Shown here: one piece after another, positions 23,303 to 35,166 of the stretch
Layout: each line of letters opens with the position of its first letter
How positions within the stretch are numbered: the first letter of the stretch is position 1
Assembly (NCBI RefSeq): GCF_021654135.1
Contig: NZ_JAKGSD010000057.1
Coordinates: 1 to 52,678, forward strand
Origin: Amycolatopsis tucumanensis
GTDB lineage: Bacteria > Actinomycetota > Actinomycetes > Mycobacteriales > Pseudonocardiaceae
Reading direction: 5' to 3'
DNA: 52,678 nucleotides
The notes under the pieces: generated by a model
Databases searched by the model: none
The model's input: only the letters and a program-made list of their open reading frames with translations
Told to the model about the DNA's origin: nothing
Position numbers and translations under genes: made by a program

Positions 23303-24231
23303 AGCACCTGCTGGCCACCGAAGGCCTGGACCCCGACCTGGCGACCGCGGTGCTGGACACCGCCGACGGCCTCAAGCGCACCCTGCTCGGCCGCGAGGTC
23401 CGCAAGCTGCCGACCCTGCGCGGCCGCACGGTCATCACCATGTTCTACGAGAACTCCACCCGCACCCGGGTCTCGTTCGAGATCGCGGGCAAGTGGATGA
23501 GCGCCGACGTGGTGAACGTCTCGGCGGGCGGCAGCTCGGTCGGCAAGGGCGAGTCGCTGCGGGACACCGCGCTGACCCTGTCCGCGGCCGGAGCCGACTG
23601 CGTCATCGTCCGCCACCCGGCCTCCGGCGCCGCGCAGCGCCTGGCCGGCTGGCTGGAGGGCACCGGCACGTCGGTCGTCAACGCCGGGGACGGCATGCAC
23701 GAGCACCCCACCCAGGCGCTGCTCGACGCCGCCACGCTGCGGGAACGTCTCGGCGGCATCAAGGACCGGCGGATCGGCATCGTCGGCGACGTGCTGCACA
23801 GCCGGGTCGCGCGCTCCAACATCCACCTGCTGTCCGCGCTGGGCGCCGAGGTCGTCCTGGTCGCCCCGCCGACGCTGCTGCCCGCCGGGGTCGGGGCGCT
23901 GCCGGTCACCGTGTCGCACGACCTGGACGCTGAGCTGCCCGGCCTGGACGCGGTGATGATGCTGCGCGTGCAGGCCGAGCGGATGCACGGCGGGTTCTTC
24001 CCGTCGGCGCGCGAGTACTCGATCGCCTACGGCCTGAACGAGGCGCGGCTGCGGCTGCTGCCCGAACACGCGGTCGTGCTGCACCCCGGCCCGATGCTGC
24101 GCGGCATGGAGATCGCCTCCGCGGTCGCCGACGCGCCGTCCGCGGCCATCACCGAACAGGTCCGCAACGGGGTGCACGTGCGGATGGCCGTGCTGTACCA
24201 CCTGCTCGCCGGAGAGGAAGACGCGAAGTGA
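23299..24231 (+). CDS. pyrB: Aspartate carbamoyltransferase catalytic subunit
   Basis: The 310-aa enzyme makes carbamoyl aspartate. The carbamoyl phosphate motif FYENSTRTR is near residue 50, with SSVGKGESLRD, the HPTQALLDA motif and HPGPMLRG. ATGA overlap with pyrR. No regulatory chain (pyrI) is present, as usual in actinobacteria. Confidence 0.97.
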   Translation: MKHLLATEGLDPDLATAVLDTADGLKRTLLGREVRKLPTLRGRTVITMFYENSTRTRVSFEIAGKWMSADVVNVSAGGSSVGKGESLRDTALTLSAAGADCVIVRHPASGAAQRLAGWLEGTGTSVVNAGDGMHEHPTQALLDAATLRERLGGIKDRRIGIVGDVLHSRVARSNIHLLSALGAEVVLVAPPTLLPAGVGALPVTVSHDLDAELPGLDAVMMLRVQAERMHGGFFPSAREYSIAYGLNEARLRLLPEHAVVLHPGPMLRGMEIASAVADAPSAAITEQVRNGVHVRMAVLYHLLAGEEDAK

Positions 24232-25517
24232 ACCAGGTTCTGATCAAGGGCGCCCGGCTCTACGGCGAGGGCGACCCGGTGGACGTCCTGGTCACCGGCG
24301 GAACGATCAGCGAGATCGGATCCGTGAGCGCGCCCGACGACGCCGAGGTGATCGAGGCGAACGGCCAGGTCCTGCTGCCCGGCTTCGTCGATCTGCACAC
24401 CCACCTGCGTGAACCCGGCCGCGAGGACACCGAGACCATCGAGACCGGCTCGGCCGCCGCCGCGCTCGGCGGCTACACCGCGGTCTTCGCGATGGCCAAC
24501 ACCGACCCGGTCGCCGACAACTCGGTGATCGTCGAGCACGTGTGGCGCCGCGGACGCGAGGTCGGCCTGGTCGACGTGCACCCGGTCGGCGCCGTGACCG
24601 TCGGCCTGAAGGGGGAGCGGCTGGCCGAGCTGGGCACGATGGCGAAGTCGGCCGCCGGGGTGCGGGTGTTCTCCGACGACGGCCACTGCGTGCACGACCC
24701 GCTGATCATGCGGCGCGCGCTGGAGTACTCGACCGCGCTGGACGTGGTGATCGCGCAGCACGCCGAGGAGCCGCGGCTGACCGTCGGCGCGCAGGCCCAC
24801 GAGGGCGAGCAGGCCTCGCGCCTGGGCTACGCCGGCTGGCCCGCCTCGGCCGAGGAGTCGATCGTCGCCCGGGACTGCCTGCTCGCCGAGCACGCCGGCG
24901 CTCGCCTGCACGTCTGCCACGTCTCCACGAGCGGCACCGCCGACGTGCTGCGCTGGGCGAAGGAGCGCGGGACCAGGGTGTCCGCCGAGGTCACTCCGCA
25001 CCACCTGCTGCTGACCGACGAGCGCCTGGCCACCTACGACCCGGTGAACAAGGTCAACCCGCCGCTGCGCACCGACGCCGACGTGGAGAAGCTGCGCGCC
25101 GCCCTGGCCGAGGGCGTCATCGACTGCGTCGCCACCGACCACGCCCCGCACGCGCCGCAGGACAAGGACTGCGAGTGGTCGGCCGCCCGGCCCGGCATGC
25201 TAGGCCTGCAGACCGCCCTGTCCGTGGTCGCCGCCACCATGGTCGAGACCGGCCTGCTGGACTGGCGCGGCGTGGCGAAGGTCATGAGCGAGCGCCCCGC
25301 GGAGATCGCCGGCCTGCCCGACCAGGGACGACCGCTCACCGTCGGGGAACCGGCCAACCTCGCGCTGGTCGACCCGGGCGCACAATGGACCGTGCGGGGG
25401 GCGGAGCTGGCCAGCCTCGCCGCCAACACCCCGTACGAGGGAATGCGGTTGCCCGCCGTGGTGACCGCGACGCTGCTGCGCGGGCGCGTGACGGCCCGCG
25501 AAGGGAAGATCTGCTGA
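24228..25517 (+). CDS. pyrC: Dihydroorotase
   Basis: The 429-aa amidohydrolase cyclises carbamoyl aspartate. The metal motif DLHTHLREPG is near residue 60, the catalytic Asp lies in ATDHAPHAP near residue 304, and His in QHAEE and VCHVST are present. Type I, the active form. GTG start overlapping pyrB; its TGA overlaps the ATG of the next gene. Confidence 0.96.
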   Translation: MNQVLIKGARLYGEGDPVDVLVTGGTISEIGSVSAPDDAEVIEANGQVLLPGFVDLHTHLREPGREDTETIETGSAAAALGGYTAVFAMANTDPVADNSVIVEHVWRRGREVGLVDVHPVGAVTVGLKGERLAELGTMAKSAAGVRVFSDDGHCVHDPLIMRRALEYSTALDVVIAQHAEEPRLTVGAQAHEGEQASRLGYAGWPASAEESIVARDCLLAEHAGARLHVCHVSTSGTADVLRWAKERGTRVSAEVTPHHLLLTDERLATYDPVNKVNPPLRTDADVEKLRAALAEGVIDCVATDHAPHAPQDKDCEWSAARPGMLGLQTALSVVAATMVETGLLDWRGVAKVMSERPAEIAGLPDQGRPLTVGEPANLALVDPGAQWTVRGAELASLAANTPYEGMRLPAVVTATLLRGRVTAREGKIC

Positions 25518-26023
25518 TGGAACGGTTGCTGCTCACCCTGCTGGTGTTCGCCTGCTTCCTGCTCGGGCTCTGGGCCATGCGACGAAGCTGGCGGCGCCGC
25601 GCGCGCTCGCAGAGCGCGCAGCTGCCGCCGTTCCCGCAGACCCCCGCCGAGCCGGGGGAGGAGCTGCTGCCGGCGAACAAGGGGCTCTACGTGAGCACCA
25701 CCACGGCCGGCGACTGGCAGGACCGGATCGTCACGCGCGGCGTCGGCCTGCGCGGGCGGGCGGTGCTGCGGCTCTACCGCGAGGGCGTGGAGGTCGACCG
25801 GGCCGGCGCGCCCGGGTTCTTCATCCCGCGCGAGTCCATTGTGGAGGTCAAGCGCGCGAGCGGGATCGCCGGGAAGGTGATGGGCACCAACAGCCTCATC
25901 GTCATCACCTGGCGGCTCGGCGACAAGGAGCTGGACACCGGCTTCCGCGGCGACGACCTCGACGTCTATCCACAGTGGATCGAAAGCTTGTCCGAACGAG
26001 AGATCAAGGGAGGGGCCCAGTGA
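25517..26023 (+). CDS. Membrane-anchored PH-like protein of the pyr operon
   Basis: The 168-aa protein has one N-terminal membrane helix (LLLTLLVFACFLLGLWAM), a basic cytoplasmic anchor (RRSWRRRAR) and a C-terminal soluble domain resembling bacterial PH-like domains (FFIPRESIVEVKRASGIAGK, LIVITWRLGDKELDTGF). It sits between pyrC and carA exactly as Rv1382 does in M. tuberculosis. It has no enzymatic motif. Its fixed place in a biosynthetic operon suggests a link of pyrimidine synthesis to the membrane, but function is unknown. ATG overlaps the pyrC stop (TGATG). Confidence 0.85.
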   Translation: MERLLLTLLVFACFLLGLWAMRRSWRRRARSQSAQLPPFPQTPAEPGEELLPANKGLYVSTTTAGDWQDRIVTRGVGLRGRAVLRLYREGVEVDRAGAPGFFIPRESIVEVKRASGIAGKVMGTNSLIVITWRLGDKELDTGFRGDDLDVYPQWIESLSEREIKGGAQ

Positions 26024-27149
26024 CCGTGGGCACCAGGACACCGGCCGCATTGGTGCTGGAGGACGGGCGGGTGTTCCGCGGATCGGCCTATGGCGCCCAG
26101 GGCCGCACGCTGGGCGAGGCCGTGTTCTGCACCGGCATGACCGGCTACCAGGAGACGCTGACCGATCCGTCCTACCACCGCCAGATCGTGGTGCAGACCG
26201 CGCCGCAGATCGGCAACACCGGCTGGAACGACGAGGACGACGAGTCCGCCCGCATCTGGGTGTCCGGCTACGTCGTGCGCGACCCGGCCCGGACCCCGTC
26301 GAACTGGCGGTCCCGCCGCACCCTCGACGAGGAGCTGGCGCGCCAGGGCGTGGTCGGCATCAGCGGCGTCGACACCCGCACCCTGACCCGCCACCTGCGC
26401 GAGCGGGGCGCGATGCGGGCCGGCGTGTTCTCCGGCGACGCGCTGGACACCGAGGAGGCCATGACCGCTCAGGTGCTGGCCAGCCCGCCGATGAAGGGCG
26501 CCGACCTGGCCGGCGAGGTCACCACGAAGCAGCCGTACGTGGTCGCCCCTGAGGGCGAGCGCCGCTTCCGTGTCGCCGCGCTGGACCTGGGCATCAAGTC
26601 CAACACGCCGCGCCAGATGAGCCGCCGCGGCATCGAGCTGCACGTGCTGCCCTCGACCAGCTCGCTGGACGAGCTGCTGGCCGTCGAGCCGGACGGGGTG
26701 TTCCTGTCCAACGGCCCGGGCGACCCGGCCACCCAGGACCACGCGGTCGCGCTGACCGAGGAGGTCCTGCGCCGCGAGATCCCGCTGTTCGGCATCTGCT
26801 TCGGCAACCAGATCCTCGGCCGCGCGCTGGGGCTGGGCACCTACAAGATGCGCTACGGCCACCGGGGCATCAACATCCCGGTGATCGACGTGGAGACCGG
26901 CCGGGTGGCGATCACCGCGCAGAACCACGGCTTCGCCCTGGAGGGTGAGCCGGGTCAGCGGTTCGAGTCGCCGTTCGGCGCCGCGCAGGTCAGCCACTAC
27001 TGCCCCAACGACGACACGGTCGAGGGCGTGCGCTGCGCCGACGTGCCCGCCTTCTCGGTGCAGTACCACCCCGAGGCGGCCGCGGGCCCGCACGACGCCG
27101 CGCCGCTGTTCGACGAGTTCGTGACCCTGATGGAGAAGAAGAGCCGCTG

Positions 27150-27150
<1 letters not shown>
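26020..27150 (+). CDS. carA: Carbamoyl-phosphate synthase small subunit
   Basis: The 376-aa glutaminase subunit supplies ammonia to CarB. The N-terminal CPSase domain begins LVLEDGRVFRG. The class I amidotransferase domain has the catalytic Cys in GICFGNQ and the His-Glu pair in YHPEA. GTG 26020 overlaps the previous stop (GTGA). It is followed by carB through a TGATG overlap. Confidence 0.97.
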
Positions 27151-30460
<3,310 letters not shown>

Positions 30461-30464
<4 letters not shown>

Positions 30465-31276
30465 GCGTGACGGGCTTCGGCGCCCGGCTGGTGGAGGCGG
30501 TCGCCGCGCGCGGGAACCTGTGCGCGGGGATCGACCCCCACCCCGGCCTGCTCGACGCGTGGGGCCTGGACCGGGACCCGGGCGGGCTGGAGAAGTTCGC
30601 CCTGACGGCGGTTGACGTCCTCGCCGAGGAGGTCTCCGTGGTCAAGCCCCAGTCGGCCTTCTTCGAGGCCTACGGGCCGCCCGGGGTGGCCGTACTGGCC
30701 CGCGTGGTCGAGCACGCCCGGGACCGCGGCGCGCTCGTCCTGCTGGACGTCAAGCGGGGCGACATCGGGTCGACGATGGCGGCCTACACGGCGGCCTACC
30801 TCGGCGACGCGGCCCCGATCCGGGCGGACGCGATCACCGTCTCGCCCTACCTCGGGTTCGGCTCGCTGGCGCCCGCCCTGGGCGCCGGCGAGGGCCTGTT
30901 CGTGCTCGCCCGCACCTCCAACCCGGAGGCGGGTGGCCTGCAGAACGCCTTGCTGGCCAACGGGAAGACCGTCGCGCAGTCGATTGTGGACGAGGCTGCC
31001 CGGTGCAACGCCGGCGCCGCCTCCCTCGGCGACGTCGGCGTCGTCGTGGGGGCCACGATCGAGCCCGGCGAGCTCGACCTGACCGGGCTGAACGGGCCGG
31101 TCCTGGCGCCCGGTTTCGGGGCCCAGGGAGCCACCGTGGACGATCTTCGCCGCCTCTTCGGTGCGGACCTGCCGGGGGTGCTGCCCGCGTCGTCCAGGGA
31201 CGTTCTCAGGCACGGTCCGGACCCCGTCGCGCTGCGCGACGCGGTGCGCCGCACGCAGGCGAGTCTGACCGGATAG
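30461..31276 (+). CDS. pyrF: Orotidine 5'-phosphate decarboxylase (type 2)
   Basis: The 271-aa enzyme forms UMP. The catalytic signature LLDVKRGDIGST is near residue 95; it starts with CAGIDPHPGLL and has VKPQSAFFEA. This is the longer mycobacterial/myxococcal type. The GTG start is coupled to carB. Last gene of the pyr operon; pyrD and pyrE are not in the window. Confidence 0.96.
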
Positions 31277-31323
31277 CGCCAATATCAGGTCCCTGTCCAG
31301 GAACCGAGCGACCACCCCCCGCA

Positions 31324-31353
31324 TTGTGGCCGGTGGCGCGGGGTGGGTACCGT
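31324..31353 (+). promoter_or_regulatory. Candidate promoter of mihF
   Basis: TTGTGG (31324-31329), an 18-nt spacer, then TACCGT (31348-31353). Transcription would start about 31360, leaving a 35-nt leader with GGAGGA before the start. Confidence 0.4.
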
Positions 31354-31394
31354 CGCGTCACCCACCCAGAATTTTGAGTACTACGGAGGAAAAC

Positions 31395-31712
31395 GTGGCA
31401 CTTCCCCAGCTGACCGAGGAACAGCGCAAGGCGGCGCTGGAGAAGGCCGCTGCCGCTCGTCGTGCCCGCGCTGAGCTGAAGGAGCGCCTCAAGCGAGGCG
31501 GCACCACGCTCACCGACGTGCTGAAGCAGGCCGACGAGGACGAGGTTCTCGGCAAGATGAAGGTCTCCGCCCTGCTCGAAGCCCTCCCCGGCGTCGGCAA
31601 GGTGCGCGCTCAGCAGACCATGGAGCGCCTGGAGATCGCACCGAGCCGGCGGCTGCGCGGCCTTGGTGACCGGCAGCGCAAGGCGCTGCTGGCCGAGTTC
31701 AGCGGCGAGTGA
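31395..31712 (+). CDS. mihF: Integration host factor mIHF
   Basis: The 105-aa actinobacterial nucleoid protein is unrelated in sequence to classical IHF. It has a long basic N-terminal helix (EKAAAARRARAELKERLKRG), then an H2TH-like part with the LPGVGKVRAQQTMERL helix-hairpin-helix and the RLRGLGDRQRKALL end. GTG 31395 follows a clear GGAGGA. It compacts DNA and supports phage integration in mycobacteria. It overlaps gmk by GTGA. Confidence 0.96.
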   Translation: MALPQLTEEQRKAALEKAAAARRARAELKERLKRGGTTLTDVLKQADEDEVLGKMKVSALLEALPGVGKVRAQQTMERLEIAPSRRLRGLGDRQRKALLAEFSGE

Positions 31713-32386
31713 GCGACACCGGCAGCGACCGCGTCACCGGGGCCGGCGGGCATGCCGGCCCGGCGTCGCACCGTGAGCCGGTTCCGGGCCAGGCGCACCA
31801 GGGGTCCCGGAGCCGGCTCACGGTCGTCTCCGGCCCGTCCGGGGTCGGGAAGTCCAGCGTGGTCGGCGCGCTGCGCCGGCTGGACCCGGACATCTACTTC
31901 AGTGTCTCGGTCACCACGCGGCCACCCCGCCCGGACGAGGTCGACGGGGTCCACTACCACTTCATCGACCGGGCGATGTTCGACAAGATGGTCGCCGCGG
32001 GCGAGCTGCTCGAACACGCCGAGTTCACCGGCAACTGCTACGGCACGCCCCGGGAACCGGTCGAGCGGGCACTGGCCGAGGGCAGGCCGGCCGTACTGGA
32101 GATCGAGCTGCAGGGGGCGCGCCAGGTGCGCGCCGCCATGCCCGACGCCAGGCTGGTCATGCTCATGCCGCCGTCCTGGGACGAGCTGGTCGGCAGGCTC
32201 AAGGGCCGCGGCACCGAGGAGGAGGCCGCTGTCAACGCCCGGCTGGCCGAAGCGGAGCGCGAGCTCGCGGCGGCGGGTGAATTCGACGTGCGGCTGGTGA
32301 ACGCCGACGTCGGGGAAGCCGCGCGGCAGTTGTTAGACTTGCTGCGGGGAGACCACCGACTTCACGAAGAGAACTCAGGAGCATAG
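31709..32386 (+). CDS. gmk: Guanylate kinase
   Basis: The 225-aa kinase converts GMP to GDP. P-loop SGPSGVGKSS near residue 40; GMP-binding VTTRPPRPDEVDGVHYHF and the EFTGNCYGTP segment are present. The first ~35 residues (Gly/Ser/His-rich) are an extension over typical enzymes and may be untranslated if a later start is used. The GTG start is coupled to mihF. Confidence 0.95.
   Translation: MSDTGSDRVTGAGGHAGPASHREPVPGQAHQGSRSRLTVVSGPSGVGKSSVVGALRRLDPDIYFSVSVTTRPPRPDEVDGVHYHFIDRAMFDKMVAAGELLEHAEFTGNCYGTPREPVERALAEGRPAVLEIELQGARQVRAAMPDARLVMLMPPSWDELVGRLKGRGTEEEAAVNARLAEAERELAAAGEFDVRLVNADVGEAARQLLDLLRGDHRLHEENSGA
32334..32339 (+). promoter_or_regulatory. Candidate internal -10 (TAGACT) for rpoZ-coaBC
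   Basis: TAGACT lies inside the 3' end of gmk, about 50 nt before the rpoZ start; a ribosome site CAGGAG lies in between. It could add a second transcript for rpoZ. Confidence 0.4.
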
Positions 32387-32390
32387 GCGC

Positions 32391-32663
32391 GTGACCGCAT
32401 CGCTCGGCATTTACGGCGAGGAACTCGAAGGCATCACCAACCCGCCGATCGACGACCTCCTGGCCAAGGTCAGCTCGAAGTACGCGCTGGTGATCTACGC
32501 CGCGAAGCGCGCTCGCCAGATCAACGACTACTACGCCCAGCTCGGCGAGGGGCTGCTCGAGTACGTCGGCCCGCTCGTGGAGCCGGGCCCGCGCGAGAAG
32601 CCGCTGTCGATTGCGCTGCGCGAGATCCACGCCGGCCTGCTCGAGCACACCGAGGGTGAGTAA
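32391..32663 (+). CDS. rpoZ: RNA polymerase omega subunit
   Basis: The 90-aa omega subunit aids beta-prime folding. It has the ITNPPIDDLLAKVSSKYALVIYAAKRARQIN core. GTG start with CAGGAG about 12 nt upstream. It overlaps coaBC by 8 nt. Confidence 0.96.
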   Translation: MTASLGIYGEELEGITNPPIDDLLAKVSSKYALVIYAAKRARQINDYYAQLGEGLLEYVGPLVEPGPREKPLSIALREIHAGLLEHTEGE

Positions 32664-33876
32664 ACCTCGCGTCGTGCTCGGTGTGGGCGGCGGGATCGCC
32701 GCCTACAAGGCGTGTGAGGTGCTGCGCGGGCTGACCGAGTCCGGTCACGACGTCCGCGTGGTGCCCACGGAGGCCGCGCTGAAGTTCGTCGGCGCGGCCA
32801 CCTTCGAGGCGCTGTCCGGCCACCCCGTGCACACCGGCGTGTTCACCGAGGTGGACCAGGTGCAGCACGTCCGCATCGGCAAGGAAGCGGACCTGGTGCT
32901 GGTCGTCCCGGCGACCGCGGACCTGATGGCCCGCGCGGCCCAGGGCCGCGCCGACGACCTGCTCACCGGCACGCTGCTCACCGCGCGCTGCCCGGTCGTC
33001 TTCTTCCCGGCGATGCACACCGAGATGTGGGAGCACCCGGCCACCCGGGACAACGTGGCGCTGCTGCGGTCCAGGGGCGCCGTGGTGACCGAACCCGCCG
33101 CGGGACGCCTCACCGGCGCCGACACCGGCAAGGGACGGCTGGCCGACCCGGCCGAGATCGTCGACCTGGCCCGGCTGCTGCTGGCCCAGCCGTCGGCGCT
33201 GCCGCGCGACCTGGAGGGCCTGCGCGTCGTCGTCTCCGCGGGCGGCACCCGGGAGCCGCTGGACCCGGTCCGCTACCTGGGCAACCGCTCGTCGGGCAAG
33301 CAGGGCTACGCGCTGGCCCGCGTGGCCGCGCAGCGGGGCGCGGAGGTCACGCTGGTGGCCGGCCACACCGTCGAGCTGCCCGAGCCCGCGGGCGCCGTGC
33401 TGCGCCGCGTGTCGACGGCCGAGCAGATGCGCGACACCGTCACCGAGGCCGCCAAGGAGGCGGACGTCGTCGTGATGGCCGCCGCCGTCGCTGATTTTCG
33501 TCCCGCGAACCGATCCGGCCACAAAATCAAGAAAACCGACGACCAGCCGGATCCCGTCATCACGCTTTCCCGCAATCCGGACATTCTCGCGGAACTGGTA
33601 ACGAATCGATTGCCAGGACAGGTCATTGTCGGTTTCGCCGCGGAAACGGGCGACGAGCGCGGTAGCGTACTCGACCACGGCCGTGCGAAGCTGCGGCGCA
33701 AGGGCTGTGACCTGCTGGTTCTGAACGCCGTCGGGGATGGCAGGGCGTTCGAGGTCGAGGAGAACGCGGGCTGGCTGCTGTCAGCCGACGGCACCGAGCG
33801 GCCTATCCCGCTGGGCTCCAAAGCGCAACTGGCCGCCGCGGTGTGGGACGCCGTCGGGGAATTCATCAGGCACTGA
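32656..33876 (+). CDS. coaBC: Bifunctional phosphopantothenoylcysteine synthetase/decarboxylase
   Basis: The 406-aa two-domain enzyme carries out two CoA biosynthesis steps. The N-terminal flavoprotein CoaC has GVGGGIAAYKA, the catalytic His in QHVRIGKEADL, and PAMHTEMW where many bacteria have PAMNxxMW. The usual ACGD Cys segment reads LTGADTGKGR instead. The C-terminal CoaB has NRSSGKQGYA and the KIKK motif. GTG 32656 overlaps rpoZ. The TGAD variant matches what I recall from M. tuberculosis, so it is lineage-typical rather than damage. Confidence 0.95.
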   Translation: MSKPRVVLGVGGGIAAYKACEVLRGLTESGHDVRVVPTEAALKFVGAATFEALSGHPVHTGVFTEVDQVQHVRIGKEADLVLVVPATADLMARAAQGRADDLLTGTLLTARCPVVFFPAMHTEMWEHPATRDNVALLRSRGAVVTEPAAGRLTGADTGKGRLADPAEIVDLARLLLAQPSALPRDLEGLRVVVSAGGTREPLDPVRYLGNRSSGKQGYALARVAAQRGAEVTLVAGHTVELPEPAGAVLRRVSTAEQMRDTVTEAAKEADVVVMAAAVADFRPANRSGHKIKKTDDQPDPVITLSRNPDILAELVTNRLPGQVIVGFAAETGDERGSVLDHGRAKLRRKGCDLLVLNAVGDGRAFEVEENAGWLLSADGTERPIPLGSKAQLAAAVWDAVGEFIRH

Positions 33877-33886
33877 CCGGCGCGCC

Positions 33887-33892
33887 TAGTCT
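33887..33892 (+). promoter_or_regulatory. Candidate -10 (TAGTCT) of metK
   Basis: TAGTCT lies 32 nt before the metK start, with GGAGGGA in the resulting leader. No clear -35 and no SAM riboswitch fold was seen. Confidence 0.4.
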
Positions 33893-33924
33893 GGACGCCG
33901 GAGGGACAGAAGAGTTGATGGGAT

Positions 33925-35136
33925 GTGAGCGTGGTGACCGCGTCTAACCGCAGGTTGTTCACTTCGGAGTCGGTGACCGAGGGGCACCCGGACAAGATCT
34001 GTGACGCCATCAGCGACTCGATCCTGGACGCCCTCCTCGCCAAGGACCCGCGCTCCCGCGTCGCGGTGGAGACGCTGATCACCACCGGCCAGGTGCACGT
34101 CGCAGGCGAGGTGACCACCGAGGCCTACGCCGACATCCCGACGATCGTGCGCGAGCGGATCCTCGACATCGGCTACGACTCCTCGGCCAAGGGCTTCGAC
34201 GGCAACTCCTGCGGCGTGAACGTCGCCATCGGCGCGCAGTCCCCGGACATCGCGCAGGGCGTGGACACCGCCTACGAGTCGCGCGTCGAGAACGCCATCG
34301 ACGAGATCGACCGGCAGGGCGCCGGCGACCAGGGCCTGATGTTCGGCTACGCGTGCTCCGACACGCCCGAGCTGATGCCGCTGCCGATCGCGCTGGCCCA
34401 CCGGCTGTCCCGCCGCCTGGCCCGCGTGCGCAAGGACGGTGTGCTGCCCTACCTGCGCCCGGACGGCAAGACCCAGGTCACCATCGAGTACGCGGGCGAC
34501 CAGCCGGTGCGGCTGGACACCGTCGTGGTGTCCACCCAGCACGCCGACGGCATCGACCTGGACACCATGCTCGGCGTCGACGTGCGCGAGCAGGTCGTGA
34601 TGCCCGAGCTGAACGAGATCGAGCTCGACCACAGCGACGTGAAGCTGCTGGTCAACCCGACCGGCCGGTTCGTCATCGGCGGCCCGATGGGTGACGCCGG
34701 GCTGACCGGCCGCAAGATCATCGTCGACACCTACGGCGGCATGGCCCGCCACGGCGGTGGCGCCTTCTCCGGCAAGGACCCGTCGAAGGTGGACCGCTCC
34801 GCGGCCTACGCGATGCGCTGGGTCGCCAAGAACGTCGTGTCCGCCGGTCTGGCCGGGCGGGTCGAGGTGCAGGTCGCCTACGCGATCGGCAAGGCCTCGC
34901 CGGTCGGCCTGTTCGTGGAGACCTTCGGCACCGAGACGGTCGACCCGGCCAAGATCCAGGCCGCGATCACCGAGGTGTTCGACCTGCGCCCGGCCGCGAT
35001 CATCCGCGACCTGGACCTGCTGCACCCCATCTACGCCGCGACGGCCGCGTACGGCCACTTCGGCCGCACCGACGTCAAGCTGCCCTGGGAGAACACCGAC
35101 CGCGCCGACGCGCTGCGGTCCCTCGCCGGGGCCTGA
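33925..35136 (+). CDS. metK: S-adenosylmethionine synthetase
   Basis: The 403-aa enzyme forms SAM from Met and ATP. It has TSESVTEGHPDKICD near the start, GAGDQGLMFGYA, and GGGAFSGKDPSKVDRS. Start GTG 33925, with nearby GTG codons at 33931 and 33934 possible. The upstream ribosome site is imperfect. coaBC-metK-priA order as in mycobacteria. Confidence 0.97.
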   Translation: MSVVTASNRRLFTSESVTEGHPDKICDAISDSILDALLAKDPRSRVAVETLITTGQVHVAGEVTTEAYADIPTIVRERILDIGYDSSAKGFDGNSCGVNVAIGAQSPDIAQGVDTAYESRVENAIDEIDRQGAGDQGLMFGYACSDTPELMPLPIALAHRLSRRLARVRKDGVLPYLRPDGKTQVTIEYAGDQPVRLDTVVVSTQHADGIDLDTMLGVDVREQVVMPELNEIELDHSDVKLLVNPTGRFVIGGPMGDAGLTGRKIIVDTYGGMARHGGGAFSGKDPSKVDRSAAYAMRWVAKNVVSAGLAGRVEVQVAYAIGKASPVGLFVETFGTETVDPAKIQAAITEVFDLRPAAIIRDLDLLHPIYAATAAYGHFGRTDVKLPWENTDRADALRSLAGA

Positions 35137-35166
35137 GCCCCGGGGCGTGTCTGGTAGAGAACAAGC

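Noticed and set aside
31277..31320. Terminator after pyrF (GGTCCCTG ... CAGGAACC)
   Set aside because: Short imperfect stem, 3-nt loop, no T-tract; not convincing.
33877..33924. SAM riboswitch before metK
   Set aside because: The gap is only 48 nt and shows no recognisable riboswitch core.
33918..33947. Nine-codon ORF (ATG to TAA) overlapping the metK start
   Set aside because: Unlike the fmt leader ORF it is not placed at a promoter and its stop does not touch the metK start; the overlap is out of frame and likely chance.
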